64,000 nt of DNA from Warburgia ugandensis (lineage: Eukaryota > Streptophyta > Magnoliopsida > Canellales > Canellaceae): assembly GCA_035236585.1 (NCBI GenBank), contig CP141132.1, forward strand, positions 17,769,945 to 17,833,944. The letters are read 5' to 3'. The first letter of the stretch is position 1. Each line of letters begins with the position of its first letter. The position numbers were made by a program, and so were the translations under genes. A model generated the notes under the pieces. It made no database searches. It was not told the origin of the DNA and worked only from the letters and a program-made list of their open reading frames with translations. Positions 38,501 to 51,206 of the stretch are shown piece by piece.

Positions 38501-40019
38501 GAGTTGAATTGAACAGTTGTAAAGTAATCTTTCAATGGTTTCACTTCTACAACTTCGTCAACCATTTCTACAAAAAGGATATCTTAATGTTCTAGAGTCC
38601 TTTGACATTGTCTAAAAGACCATTCAATCTCTCTATCTAAAGGTATTATACCAAGATTAAGTGATCAACAATAGCGAATACACCAAAAGATGGTGCAATG
38701 GACTTTTGTTTATATACAACGAAGCAAAATCATTGTATACATCAAAAGAGACTTCTTTCGTTTTTTCTCTAGCCTAGGGGAGACCTAAACTAGAATATGC
38801 AACCTATATGTTGAAAAAAAAAAAAAAGGACACTAAATATTCATATCCTTAAGAAACAGTCAAAAAAGCTTTTTTATCTTGAATTTCTTTAAAGGAGATG
38901 CTTTTAGATTATTTCTAACCCTAGGTCACTCCAACTCTTTCAGATTAATCCTATTGCTTACCATTTTGATCTTGATCTTAATCAACAACTTCACACCCTC
39001 CTAAGTCATCCATAGGTAATCTGAGTCATAGAATGTACTGGTAGAGCTAATTATTTAAATAGCAATGCACTATATTAAATAGGGTCCTTTGTAGTGGCAA
39101 TAGGCTGCCTCCTTCCAATAGGGTTCTATGAGCTTGAAAAGCTAATAAGGCCTCTTCTAGATTGATTTTAATTAAAATAGAAGGCTAGGGTGCATCAAGT
39201 GCTATTTAATCTAGGCAGGCCAAGGTGTAGTGGCTAAATCCACCTTTGATCTTATGAGGGTGAGTGCCCTTACTAATGTTTTAAACAATTCCATGAAGTT
39301 CGATCAACATATAAGAACCTTAAAGCAATAAACGTGTCCTATATGCAAGGAAAGTAGTAAATCTAATGAAACTATCTATATGCTACCTAAGAAGGATTTA
39401 AGCCCTCAATAAATAGGACATTATAACCCTGATAGCCATGTCCTTGGCTTATAGCACAGCTTAGGCTTTCCTTTATAAGTAGTTGCTTTCTAATGCAAGA
39501 GTCCTAAAAAGTATATAATAGGTAAACATGAAATGCCTATGTGCTATTAATCTATCATCCACAATACAAGATTAAACCACTTATGCAACCTAATTTAGGA
39601 AATGGAAAGAAAGGAAGAATAGTCTCATAGTAGGGTCCTGGATTTAGTCTTCTTGTACAAGGGTGGGCCATGTACAAGCCACCTCTTCTTTTTAAGGTTA
39701 GGATGACCAACCATCAGTGTATATTATTATAACCCTTAATTTTAAATCAATGAATTGTGTATTAAAAAAAAACTTTGATCTCAATACAATCCACTTAAAT
39801 AAAAAAAGATAGAAACTATCCTAAGGTCTTCCTCCAAGTCTTTATTCTTGTCCTAATTGCTACACAAAAGAAATAGAAAGTACTAAATTCATAGGAAAAA
39901 GGAAATATATGGCAGTGCAATTGCATGCAATACTAATCTACAACTAATGGTAAAGCATTACAACCTAGATCTTAATTAACTGCAATTGTGAGTCCCCTAC
40001 AAGGGCACAAAAAGTAAAT
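38501..40019 (-). other. 5' leader of the Athila-like element
   Basis: Sequence between the primer binding site and gag on the minus strand. No coding similarity is visible. A poly-A run of about 15 lies near 38813-38827. Confidence 0.5.
39993..40010 (-). promoter_or_regulatory. Decayed primer binding site, tRNA-Asp type
   Basis: On the minus strand TTGTGCCCTTGTAGGGGA lies nine bases beyond the 5' LTR edge. It matches the Athila-type tRNA-Asp site TGGCGCCGTTGCCGGGGA at 13 of 18 positions; three of the five differences are transitions compatible with cytosine decay. Confidence 0.55.
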
Positions 40020-43000
40020 TTATGTGTCTTAGTAACTACCACAAGTGCATAGCACTATTAGAGTATAGAATCGACAAATACAAGTTGATCCCATGAGGGC
40101 TCTATAATTAATGGAGTTAATTAAAACTTAGGTCATATTACTTTAACCTAGCCAAGCAAAGGAAATTAAGGAATTCTAACTAAGGCAAAGAACTTAAGAA
40201 AGGAAAGGAATAAAATAATTAAACTAAGAAAATAACACATAAAGTAAGAAACGTGTAAATGAAGAAAGGAAATTAAACTAGAAACTAAAGAAAAAACTTA
40301 AGTAATTAAGAAAGCAAGAAATTAAATAACTAAATAGAGAAACTAACTAAGGAAACAAGAGATTAACTAGGGAAAGAAAATAATGAGAACTTCTCATTAA
40401 TTGATTGATTACATAGATTTGCTACATAAGCAAAGGAAATCTAGTAAAAGTCCTTCAAATCTAGGCTTGAATTCTGCTGTAATGCCCTCACAGTGTCACT
40501 TCTCTTCAACCAATAACACACTAACTTACGCCCAAGCTATTCTCTTTTTCTTAAACCGATATGGCACAACCCAAAAGTCAAATCTTTTCCAAGGATCTTA
40601 GGAATGAAGTGCAAGGTAGCTAAGAGAAGAGGTGCTTAACACCTTTCCTAAAAGATCACCACCCACTTAAGATGTAAAAGAAGATATGAAATGGAAGTGT
40701 AGAATAATTGTTGCGTCTCCTCACAAGAAGCTCTTATAAAAGAGGGTAGCTCTTAAGGAGAGAGGCAAGGAGGGGATTACAGGTCATTCATCCTTCAGTT
40801 AGGGGCAGCAATACAAGAGGCATCCTACCTTAAGAAAGAACTAGAATAAAAGGAAAATAACATGGTGATAGTGGCCCTTGGCTTAGGACTTACCAAATTC
40901 CAGCCTTAGGAGATGACTTAAGGAGATAGGTCCTTTATCATGGAAGGGGTCCTACTTTTCAACATGATGGCCTTAGTTAGGAACTAGGATCGATAGGATA
41001 GGTCTATGCGTATAACTTTAGATGTTATGCATGACCTAAAACTACTTGCAGCACTAAGTTATCAATGCATGTAATAGTGGATGAACATAAGATGAATAAG
41101 AAGAAGGAAACAAGAAGAAAAGTGGGATAATAAACAAGGAAATAGATTGGGTTGAGAACCCTTATCTTTGCTCCAAGGGTTTGGAAGTTTTGGCTATGGG
41201 AACTTGGGTGAGGGTGATCTTCCTCCCTCTATTTCTCTTAAATGTTTCTTTAATCCCTAGGAAAAGTTGAAAGATAGGTATTCATACTCCTTCCTCTCAT
41301 ATTTATAAAGTTTTAGGAGTAAAAGCCCTAGGGACTAATGGCTAGGATCTAAGGAAGATGATTGAATGGTTAGGAAGGGATGGATGATGAGAAGGGGAGG
41401 AGATAGAGGGGAATGCGTGGAATCCATTCGGAAAAGTGGAATGGTGTTTGGGTATGATTTGGATAGGAAAGTGGGGAAAGGCAAGGGATAAGGGTGGTTA
41501 GGAAGGTAGATTGGGTAAGGTAGGAAAGGGAATTGCTTAGGAAGTAAGAGAAGAGGAATATTAGGAAGGAATCTACAAGTTAGGCGGGATTTGGTTGAAA
41601 TTAGAAAGAGGATGAGGGGCAGGTGATTTCCATGGGAATGTGCTGGGGTTTCTAACTTTGTGAGGGATGTGATCTATTAGATGGTAATCAATGGTCGAGA
41701 TCTATCTTACCTTAGGACTTTATTTGAATTTTCAATAAGGACAAGGTAGCTATGGTTTTCATCTTTGCAATGCTTCATTCTTGGTCCCTCGTCATCATCT
41801 TATCTTGAATGGCTAAAATTTGGTTGGTAAAATCTTATCCAAAAGGACCTTCTTTTAAGGCTTCTTTACTCTCTAACATTGGATTGGATTGCCCTAGAGT
41901 GAAAGGCTACATTTATTGGAGATTGCCTTATCCACTAGAGGTTTCCCATGTTTTTCTTTCAACCAATAGAATTCCACATAAGTGGGATGTCCTTTTCCTT
42001 AAAAGTACAAGTAAATGTTCCTAAAAAAAAGGTGTGTATTCCTATGAAAACTTTCCATCAATAGACTTTCAATTTGGTATTCATTGCAATCTAGCTTCAT
42101 ATTAGTCCATTGTTGCTTGAATGTATCTTCATTTGTTGCTTAGCATATGCATTTACAAGCATAGATCCTGAACTTTAAGTACTTGAAAAGTAAGATAATT
42201 TTCAATAATAGATTTACAGTAAATTTTCTCTCTTCTCCTCATTTTTCTCTCCCAATCCTCTTTATTTCTTCATGTGAATCACCACCTTTGCATAAAAATT
42301 TTGTGCTACCTCTTAGGTGGTCTCTTCCTTAGATTAAGTAGGAGAGACAAAGTAAAGAATAAGTCTTCTATGAGCCCTATTCTTCTAACTTGTTTTATTT
42401 CAGAAGCTCCCACTGTATGTGATGTAACACCTGGGGTTTTCACAACAATAAAATAACAATTTATAAAATGTGTTTGGATCTTTATTTTAAAAGCTTTGAT
42501 TTTTAAATCGACCAAGCAAAAACTCTAATAACAAGCATTTATTTCAAAATCTCAAGAGTTATACAACCAAAAAATTATGGATTTAACGGTGAAATGATAT
42601 CCCATTTCTATTGAAAATTCGACAGTCTCCTCTATATTTTAGACCATTGCATATCACACGTGCAATACCAAAACCACCTAATAAATACAATACATGACCC
42701 AACACTTGGAAGACTCAATCTCCATGCCCATCCATCCAAATCAAACACTATATTCAATAAAAACATAAGCTCCAACAGTGGATAAGAAATCAAGATATGA
42801 TGACATTACCCAAGTTAGTCCATACACAGCCATCACATCCAACATAAATACTTATCCTTACATCGAGGTCACATTGCAATTTATATTAATGTACAATCCA
42901 TAAACAATAGCCAATGTGAGGTCCTAAACAGACTTTATCATTTCTGAAATGTCCTCAATACTTCATTGGGAATTGTCATCACTTTTGCCTGCTCTATCAT

Positions 43001-46000
43001 CGCATTTAACATGTTGCTACTCCTTGTATCTGAGGCATTGCAAACAAAGCAATGCCTCAGCAAGCTATTGCTTGTTTAGGTGATTATAAGTAATAAAACA
43101 TGCGATAAAATAGTTTGCATAGGATATCAACATCATAGTGAGTCTCAAAGAGTAAATCATTTATGAGGCACGTTAAAATAATTAGGTATCCATAATGAAT
43201 AATGCATGAAAACTCACAAGTTTGAAAGAAACAATAATAATCAAAGCATGCTTTTAGTCTGAATAAAACAATATCAAATCTAATCACCATGACATGCAAA
43301 GCATGAGTAATACATGGATATGCATTCGTCAAAAGAAAATAAGAATTTGTGTCCACATCATAATATAAATGCATGTCATGATGAACAGTGCACTGAGCAT
43401 CATCAAGCCCTAAGAGTGTCCATTACACTCATATCACTGGCAATGAGTACTCATTCTAATTCCAAGGTTCCTCAATTGTAGCTTGCATACTGGGTAGCTC
43501 GCTCTACCGCCCGCCCACATAAGCTTTACCCAATATATCCATATCACATGAGCACACAAAATAAGAGTATGGGCTACTATGCTATAGTGACAACCCCTCT
43601 AGGGTCTAAACCACTGCTGCTCCCCATCGACACTGAAATAGGAGACTTCCTTCATCTCACATGGGTGACAGACCTATAGTGGGGATTACTCATGATGCCA
43701 CCACCTATGTACATTGCTCCCTTTTGGGGCTGGTGTCTTATCATAAAGTCATTAGGTGGGTGGCCTATCCTACAACCCTCCTAGCATAGTACCCACCGGG
43801 CAACAACATCTCTTATAAAATAGCAAAACATGATATAAGCTATGAAAACTTCCATGTGTAATAAATCTCAATAAGCTCAAGTCAAAATCCATGATACACA
43901 TCATTAGTCATGTGTCAAAACATGAGAAATCATATAGATTAGGATTTCATGATATCAAACATGTATAATGAATAAATTTTAATAAAAACATGATAGGGCA
44001 TAAAACACATGCCCCAAGTTCCCAAATAATACATCATGATCTATGAAATCATGAAAAATTCCAAACATAATCACCTACCTCAGGCGATGTACTACTCGTC
44101 TATACCTCCCAGTTCAGTCGGACCCAACTCTAGCACGGTCCATCACAATTCCATCACCTGGATACATATCACATCCAGTCATGCTCAGAATCCAATTTAT
44201 CTAACTTGGAATCTTAGTTACACAACATTATGTTTTTGTATTAATTACATTGCGTTCAAGACATTCCAATGATTCCCAACCCTAGAATCTTAAAGCGGGG
44301 CCCACCCAATTGGCTCATAATTCAAATCATACTAAATCGGTCCCACTCATAACCATCTAGTCCTTAATTATATTAATGCATATTTTACACCTATTAGGCT
44401 CAGATCACATCAATCTTAAGCAATTTACCATTTAAATTAACTATTGGGCATTATTATATGAATCTCATGCTCAATGATATCTAATTACAATCAAATCAAT
44501 CCATCAAATGATTAAGATAATCTTACCTTGACAAGTCAATCTGAATAACCTTCAACTGTTTGCTTGGTCGGATCATTCATTGATCACCTCAATTGTGCCT
44601 GTTCTCAAGTATCCATGATGATCTATTTGATTTCCTTCACCTTATCCCCCCTAATCAAATAAAAATTGTATAATTCTATCCAAATAATCAAATTAAGTAA
44701 TCTAAATGGCATTGATCTTAAAATTTGATCCAATTTCATACCTGAATCTTTAGTTGATCTCAACTATTGATCAAGATTGACTAAATCATCTCCATAATTG
44801 CTTCAGATCCAAAATGTCTAGTATGGATCCTAGTTTATACTGTGTAGATCATAATAGATTATTTAGATAAGAAAAATAAAGTTAGATCATCACTGATCAA
44901 ACGATCTGACCTTTAATCAAGGTCTAGTAAAATCATTGCTTGGATCTTCCCTGATCAATAATTGGGAAGATGAGTTTTATTCCTCGCATTACTAGGATCT
45001 TGAGTGTACTCTCGGATCATCGAGGTTCTTTCTAGATTGGCTAGAATTGTGGGTCAAAGATCATGGGATTACTAGGGTTAGTTGAGTCAACTCAGCTCTC
45101 CCAAAAGGAGTTGGGATGAGTTGACTTTGCGAGTCGACTCAACCCTAACTTGTCAGAGTCATGAGAGACATAGGGGAGATAGGAGATGGTGATGATTGGG
45201 TGGCTTCCAGTCTTGGTCACCACCTGATCTAGGCCAGAAGGAGGAAGACGATGGGGAACCGGGTCCTAGCTCACTGACCATCTTGGTCTGGTTGAGCCGG
45301 TGACATAATAGAAGGTAGAGGAGAGGGAAGTTTTGGGTGCCCTCCACACATGCACCCATGTTTGGCCAAAATCATCATTGAAGGAAAAGAAGAGGTCAGG
45401 GAAAGGAGAGGGAAGAGGAGTGGGAGGATAGAGAAGGGTAGATTGTTTGATCGGCCTATTATGTGGGTTAGGTAGTGCTGGAGAGGAGAAAAAAAGGGGA
45501 GGGGGGGGGGGGGGGAAGGGTTTGTCTGCTGTGACAGTGAGGGAGAAGAGAGAGATGTCGGGGCGGTGATCAGGTCCCTGCCTATCACTAGTGAACAGGG
45601 GGGAGAGGGGTAGCTGCATGATTGACCTACGCACATAAGCATGCCAAGTTGGCTTTTTGAGAAAAACCCCAATCTGGGTTTCAATCAATGTCAAAGAGAG
45701 AGAGGGAAGGTCACTGGAGAAAAACCCAGTCCGAGTTTCTTTCTGTCATAAAAAAAGAGGCGTTTTTGGGGAGGGAATGGTGACATTGGAGATGGAAGGG
45801 TTTTGGGTCACTGGGTTTTTTGGCAACCCCCCTCCTTTTTTTTTCCCATCTCAGCTGTACAACTTAAGGGGAGGAGGGGCAAGCAACATGTGTCAACACA
45901 GCTGTTGCGTCACGTGTCAAGCCACTAGGGGTGTCAATATCAGTTTTGACCCCCCTTAAATAGTAAAACCCCATAAATTTCACACTTTGATGTCTATTTT

Positions 46001-46615
46001 ACGCAAAATTAGTGTCGTTGAAATCGTACCATTGCGTACATTCCAAATTTGATATTCTCAAGTCCAAATTTTGAGTTTACAAGGAGGTTACTTTCTCAAA
46101 CCCAATTTTCATAAAACTAAATTCTGATTTTTATCTCCATTAAAATTATAATCTAATGCATAGAAAATGACTCGAGATTAAGGGTCGTTACATGTAATCT
46201 CATTGTATATAATTTGGGCTTCCTTTAGAAGCTTCCCAAGGTGATAATATGCATGTATCCTTGCATGGGAAATTCTTTCACCTTACTTTTGATACAAACA
46301 CACCATTTTGAACAAATAAGGCTCGATCTTTCATTTAGGGTTTCCAATTGCTCTAACTTTGATTTTGACATACAATGATCATTCTGAACTCTTGAACTTC
46401 ATGATTGGCATGTGTGGGTACACAATGTATCTTGAAAGGTAAAATTACTTTTTCAGGAATAAAATTGTTAATATTGTGCATTTTTTCATTTGTACCTTGG
46501 GCCTACAAAATTGTAGAAATAACCTTAATTAGTGATATTTATGTGATTTCTGGGGCTAAAACCTGCTAAAGATAGAGGTAGATGTATAATATTATATATA
46601 TATATATATATATCA
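40020..46615 (-). repeat. Right (5') LTR of the Athila-like element, interrupted
   Basis: Starts TTATGTGTCTTAG at the left and ends in a (TA)n run plus TATCA, directly before CATGT. It matches the left LTR in order, from the CAAGTGCA / GATCCCAT motif at the left, through ATTACATAGATTTGCTACAT, to GGTGATAATATGCATGTAT at 46230. The gypsy solo LTR at 42423-46192 interrupts it. A TTATAAAA box near 40735 is the counterpart of TTATAAAG in the left LTR near 26829. Net length is about 2.82 kb. Confidence 0.85.
42423..46192 (-). mobile_element. Solo LTR of a chromovirus-type gypsy element (3.77 kb)
   Basis: The right-LTR sequence ...CTGTATGTGA is broken and resumes at TGTAATCTCATTG, whereas the left LTR reads CTGTATGTGATCTCATTG without a gap. 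The inserted 3770 bp start TGTAACACC and end GGGTCGTTACA. The flanks TGTGA (42418-42422) and TGTAA (46193-46197) are a 5-bp duplication with one transition. On the minus strand it begins TGTAACGACCC, the usual start of Tekay-like LTRs, so minus orientation is preferred. It has no retroviral domains; the open antisense frames at 45159-45694 are proline/serine-rich composition artefacts. A run of 15 G lies at 45501-45515. Confidence 0.75.
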
Positions 46616-46620
46616 CATGT

Positions 46621-46945
46621 CATTTTTGTACATCATGTAAAATAGGACCTATCTTAATCAACTTAAATATCCTTAAAAACACCCTTTGAAAATATATCCT
46701 CTTTTACATGCACACACAGACAAACATATAATCAATTTGATAAACATTTTATCAAAGATCACCAAGGCATTGTGTTTTTTTATTTCATTTATAAGACAAC
46801 TCGCAATGAATATCTTACTCTATATAAGAGTGTGGGGCCCATGTTGGATATCCTTTACCCTTATTGAGTTGATAAATATCCCACCATACTTAGAATCAAC
46901 CCTGATTAGATGTGACTATATAATACACTTAAGATAAATATTCAC
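46621..46945. other. Short AT-rich spacer
   Basis: Host or older-element sequence just right of the Athila target duplication. Nothing recognised. Confidence 0.5.
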
Positions 46946-47160
46946 CACTACACGATAGTGATTTAAAGATAGTTAAAAGGATATATTAGAGAGGGTTCAA
47001 AAAATGTACTGTATCAAGCTATCTTTGTAAATTGATTAAAAAAGAAAACAATTTTGAACCATCTTTAAAAGTTTCAACATTTAAAGATAGCTCAGGAGAA
47101 CTATCTTTAATTATTTCTAATTTTAAAGACAATTCTTATGAACCGTCTTTAAAACCTTCT
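46946..47160 (+). mobile_element. Possible CACTA transposon terminus with subterminal repeats
   Basis: CACTACACGATAGTG is followed by repeated copies, in both orientations, of TTTAAAGATAG or its complement CTATCTTTAAA (near 46962, 47014, 47057, 47079, 47099 and 47141). CACTA termini with short subterminal repeats in both directions are characteristic of En/Spm-type elements. The matching right end and its 3-bp duplication were not found. Confidence 0.5.
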
Positions 47161-48829
47161 TAAAAAATACTTTTTTACTTGCTATACATAGCAATGTTAA
47201 CCCGCTATTACAATATTATTGCACATTCAATGAATTGCTTCTATTACAATCTTCCTATAATCTTCAAAGATATGAAAAAGAATCTGCATTCACTTCCACA
47301 TTCATTGCATGATCCATATTCAATATCCATGTACATATATGTAAAACCTAATTATATATAACCTACTATTATAATCTTCATGCACGTTCAATGATAGTAT
47401 ACAATCTTCATGCTATTAGAGTCTTTTTGAATATTCAAAAGACATGGAAAAAGAAATTACAACATCCACATTCACTACAGCATCTGAATTGAACATTCAC
47501 ATATTTGCATTTAGTTCTAAGATAAAAATTCAAAGACATGAAAAAAAAACTTCCGAATCACCTATACCCACACTTCACCTTACACTTATTTACTTCTACA
47601 CTCCAACATCTTCTCATTCATCTCCTAATTGAAATAAACAAACCATATGTATATACTTCATGAAAAATAAAAGGCACATACATATAAATGAAAAAGTATA
47701 GTGTTGTATTAATTAATAAATTTTTTTACGTTGATCTAATTAGTACAATGAGCGTTCTAATTAAAATGCATTACATACTCGCCCATTCGAGTGTCTTAAG
47801 TAATTGAGATCCATTTTGGAGTAACCCTTGGTTCCCAAATCAAGAAAAATAGTCAACAATACAATATATTTAATTTACTTGACAAATTTTTTCAGTTGGA
47901 ATTCATAAAAATTATAGGAAAATATAAGATTATGATGAGTAAAGTGCCTTACCTTTATTGCTTGTGAAACCTTAACACCATCACGTATTAAGGTTTTCAT
48001 GTATCTCAAAACATAATATCCGTACTTACAATTATATTATTGTCTAGGGTATTTCATAATAAAGAAAACAAAAGGGATCAATAGATACCATGTGTATATA
48101 ATAGAGTAATTAACTAGTTTTCCTTATCTTGACCTTCTTTCAAGTGAGTTGTCATAGGTTTGTAGTGTCAATTAGTTCAGCCATCATAACCATTCACTTC
48201 AAATTTATAATTCAAATGCATTAGATATGAAAAATGATTACTATTATAATGCATGAAAAATATTAAAAACATACTTATTTATGATTTTCATAAGCTAGGC
48301 ACGAATGTGTACTCCACAAGAATAAAAATATAATAATGCCTATCATTCACATCGAAAACCAATAACATCTAATGAGACCTATATACACAATCATATGAAT
48401 TATTTTGCAATCCTTATATCTAGAACATAATTTGATAAGATAAAAAATTTAATTAAACCATTAAGGTTCTTTGATTCGTGGAAGAACATACTAAAACATC
48501 TTACTCGCCTCTCCATGGGCCATTGCTTGGCTAGTCCACAAATGACAGCAAGGTCAAGGTATTACTAAACATTACCTCTAATTAGAGTATTGTATCATGT
48601 AGGAAACACATAAAAGAAATAATTATTACTTACCATTACTCATTAGACATAATGTCAATTACTGTTATTGAAGCAGATATTTGCATACTCAAGTTGCTCT
48701 TCCTGATCTTCTTCCCTAAGAGAATTACAACTTGCATGTGATTGGGGTGTAAGGGAAAGAGGAGCTAGCTCTACAACTTTCCTCCTCTCCCACTCCTTAA
48801 ATAAATCCTCCTTGAACTAATGATAACCT
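47161..48829. other. AT-rich stretch, perhaps CACTA interior
   Basis: No convincing coding sequence. A minus-strand frame near 48830-48670 reads KEWERRKVVELAPLSL, then HASCNSLREEDQEEQLEY. It looks protein-like but I do not recognise it; it adjoins the break of the gypsy RT fragment. Confidence 0.4.
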
Positions 48830-50556
48830 GACCTCAAGTCAATCTTTGAGAATATTTTCACTGCCTATAGCTAATCAAACAAATAATCTATCTGAGGTAA
48901 GGGGTACTTATTTTTTATAGTCACAGCATTTAGCATTTGGTAGTCCATACAAAACCTCATCAATTAGTCTTTCTTCTTAACAAAGAGAAGTAGTGCTCCT
49001 TATGGTGATACACTGGGCTAGATGAACCCCTCATCTGACAATTCTTTGAGTTAATGCTTTAGTTCCCTCAACTTATCCATTGCCATCCTATATGATGCCT
49101 TGGACATAGGATATGTACCTGGTGTCAAATCAATAGTAAAATCAATCTCTTGCTTAGGTGGCAATCCTGGTAAATCTTCAAGAAACACATCTAGAAAATC
49201 TTGTATGACTATCACATCATCTAACTTATGTCTCTCAACTGCTACCACCTCTATCTTTGCCAGAAAAACTTAACATCTTAGAGCAATGTGTTTGGCCACC
49301 TTCATTGCAGATATAACACACACACCCTTGCATAGTCTTTCCTTCCCTGAAAGGATATAGTTTCCTCCCTTGTCGTATCAAAGACTACACACTTCTTTTG
49401 ACATAGCCCAATATAATTCTATCCAATCCATTCCCATGATAATATCAAAGTCTATCATCTTTAGAAGGATTAGGTCAGCATCCATCTATCTATGTAAAAT
49501 CATAATGAGAACATCCTAAAGATATTCTTGAGTGTGATAGACTTACCCATCAAAGTCATAACATCTAGGTAAAATCCTAAATTCTGAACTAGACTCTTCA
49601 TGAATCATGCAAACTCATGAGAGATAAAGGAATGGGTTGAACCTATTCAAATAGTGTGTGAGCAGGTATATCGTAAATGAGTAATGTACCATCCACCACA
49701 GTGTATGAAGTTTGACCTTGCTCTATTGTGATAGTGAACACATGTCACTAGCTAAAAGATATGAGATTTTGGGGCACCTTCTCCTCAGTCTTCTTCTTCA
49801 GCCAGTTCCTAACAAAATGGCTTACCTCACCCAACTATAGCATCAGTTGATTTGAGCATAACAAGGCTTGCTCGGATGGTGCTTGCAGCACTTAAGGCAA
49901 GGCTTAGATTGGTAGTATTTTAGCTCTTTATGAATGGATGCTTCTTTTCTTGCTTATTCCCTGTCGACTGCATTGACCATTTATCTTTCCTAAACCTACT
50001 TCTTGTGGAGGCTACCTTATCTTTCTTCTTGTCCTATGCCCTCTTACAATCTCTCTCAAATATTAAAGCCATCTTGATGGCCTTCTCCATGGTAGTAAGC
50101 TACACTCTAAGGATAGTAACTCTCAAACCAGCAGTCAGTCCATCAATAAATTTCTGCACCACCTTCTTGTTTGAGGCACAAATTTGCTAAGCTTCATGAA
50201 CTTTGTTCTTATGTTGAAGAGCTGTCATATTCCCTTGCTCAAGGCATAGGAACTCCTCCTTTTGTCAACAAATGTTTGAAGGAAAGTACTTAGTGAAAAA
50301 TACATCCTTGAACTCGTTCCATGGTACAACTGCAACACCCTCAAATCGAGTCCTCTTCGTAGTCTGCCACCAAAAGACAACCTCTCTAGTCATGACAAAT
50401 GTCACCATGACCACCGTAGCAATTCTCTAGCACATTCATTGCTCTTAGGAGCCTCTCAACCTCAAAGACCCAGGTCTCTACAATGTTGGGTTCATCTTCT
50501 CCATAAAAGGATGGGGCCATCTTCTTAAGGTGATCTAACATATTATTTGGTCCATA
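48830..50556 (-). mobile_element. Minus-strand gypsy fragment: gag, zinc knuckles, protease and start of RT
   Basis: Read on the minus strand, gag begins near 50545 (APSFYGEDEPNIVETWVFEVERLL) and continues FWWQTTKRTRFEGVAVVPWNEFKDVFFTKYFP split over two frames. Two zinc-knuckle-like segments follow near 49900-49820 (CLKCCKHHPSKPC, then CYSW..SHFVRNW with two Cys to Trp changes). Protease traces include VVDGTLLIYDIPAHTLF (about 49700) and DFDIIMGMDW (about 49450). The protease-RT hinge reads DFLDVFLEDLPGLPP (49210-49160). RT stops at KIDLRSGYH near 48835, after several in-frame stops, and is cut off there. The overall pattern is chromovirus-like. It is a dead 5' fragment. Confidence 0.75.
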
Positions 50557-50579
50557 AATGTGTCCACCTTCGGATTCTA

Positions 50580-50750
50580 TTTTTAAAAATGGATGTATGG
50601 TCCTTGGAGGGTGAAAGTGTCTCCATTAGGTAGGGTAAAAGTGATATGTTTCTGGCGGCAATCAACAAAGGCTTGACAAAGGGCTAGCCAGTCCATACCT
50701 AGGATGGCGTCGAAGTCATTTATATCTAAGTGAATAAGATTGTCATGTAC
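50580..50750 (-). pseudogene. Out-of-order gypsy protease fragment
   Basis: Minus-strand translation reads LDINDFDAILGMDWLALCQA, then VDCRQKHITFTLPNGD, a typical gypsy protease C-terminal segment. It sits upstream of gag on the same strand, which is the wrong order for one element. The neighbouring fragment already has its own DFDIIMGMDW. It must therefore come from a third element or a rearrangement. Confidence 0.7.
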
Positions 50751-50766
50751 CAAATGATCTTTATTG

Positions 50767-51206
50767 AATGGATCCTGTAGAACTAAAAGAATTGAAGACC
50801 CAGTTATAGGAACTACTTGACAAAGGGTTCATATGGCCTAGTGTATCTCCGTGGGGAGCTCCAGTCCTTTTTGTTAAGAAAAAGGATGGCTCCATGAGAT
50901 TGTACGTAGACTATCGGATGTTACATAGGGTCACCATTAAGAATAAGTACCCCCTTCCTCGAATTGATGATCTTTTCGATAAACTTCAGTCAGCCAGAGT
51001 CTTCTCTAAGATTAATCTACGATCCAGATACCATCAACTTCAAGTTAGAGAAGAAGATATCCCTAATACAGCCTTCAGGACTCGATATGGCCATTATGAA
51101 TTTAGAGTGATGTCCTTTGGTTTAACTAATGCTCCAGCCGCGTTTATGGACCTCATGAATAGGGTGTTCAAGGAGTACTTAGACAAATTCATCATAGTGT
51201 TTGTGG
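50767..51206 (+). pseudogene. Tekay-like reverse transcriptase fragment
   Basis: Starts abruptly with DPVELKELKTQL, a stop in place of Gln, then [76 protein letters not shown] and [16 protein letters not shown]. It ends at FIIVF, immediately before the catalytic IDD box, and jumps to sequence from the end of RNase H. The catalytic Asp pair and most of RNase H are therefore gone. Plus orientation, continuous with the integrase that follows. Confidence 0.85.

Noticed and set aside
45159-45694. Overlapping Pro/Ser-rich antisense frames, up to 142 codons
   Set aside because: They lie inside a solo LTR, overlap in two frames and follow a purine-rich strand; no protein similarity.
48147-48166. Candidate right CACTA end, CATAGGTTTGTAGTG
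   Set aside because: Only the last seven bases complement the left terminus, and the 3-bp flanks (CAC versus TCA) do not match.
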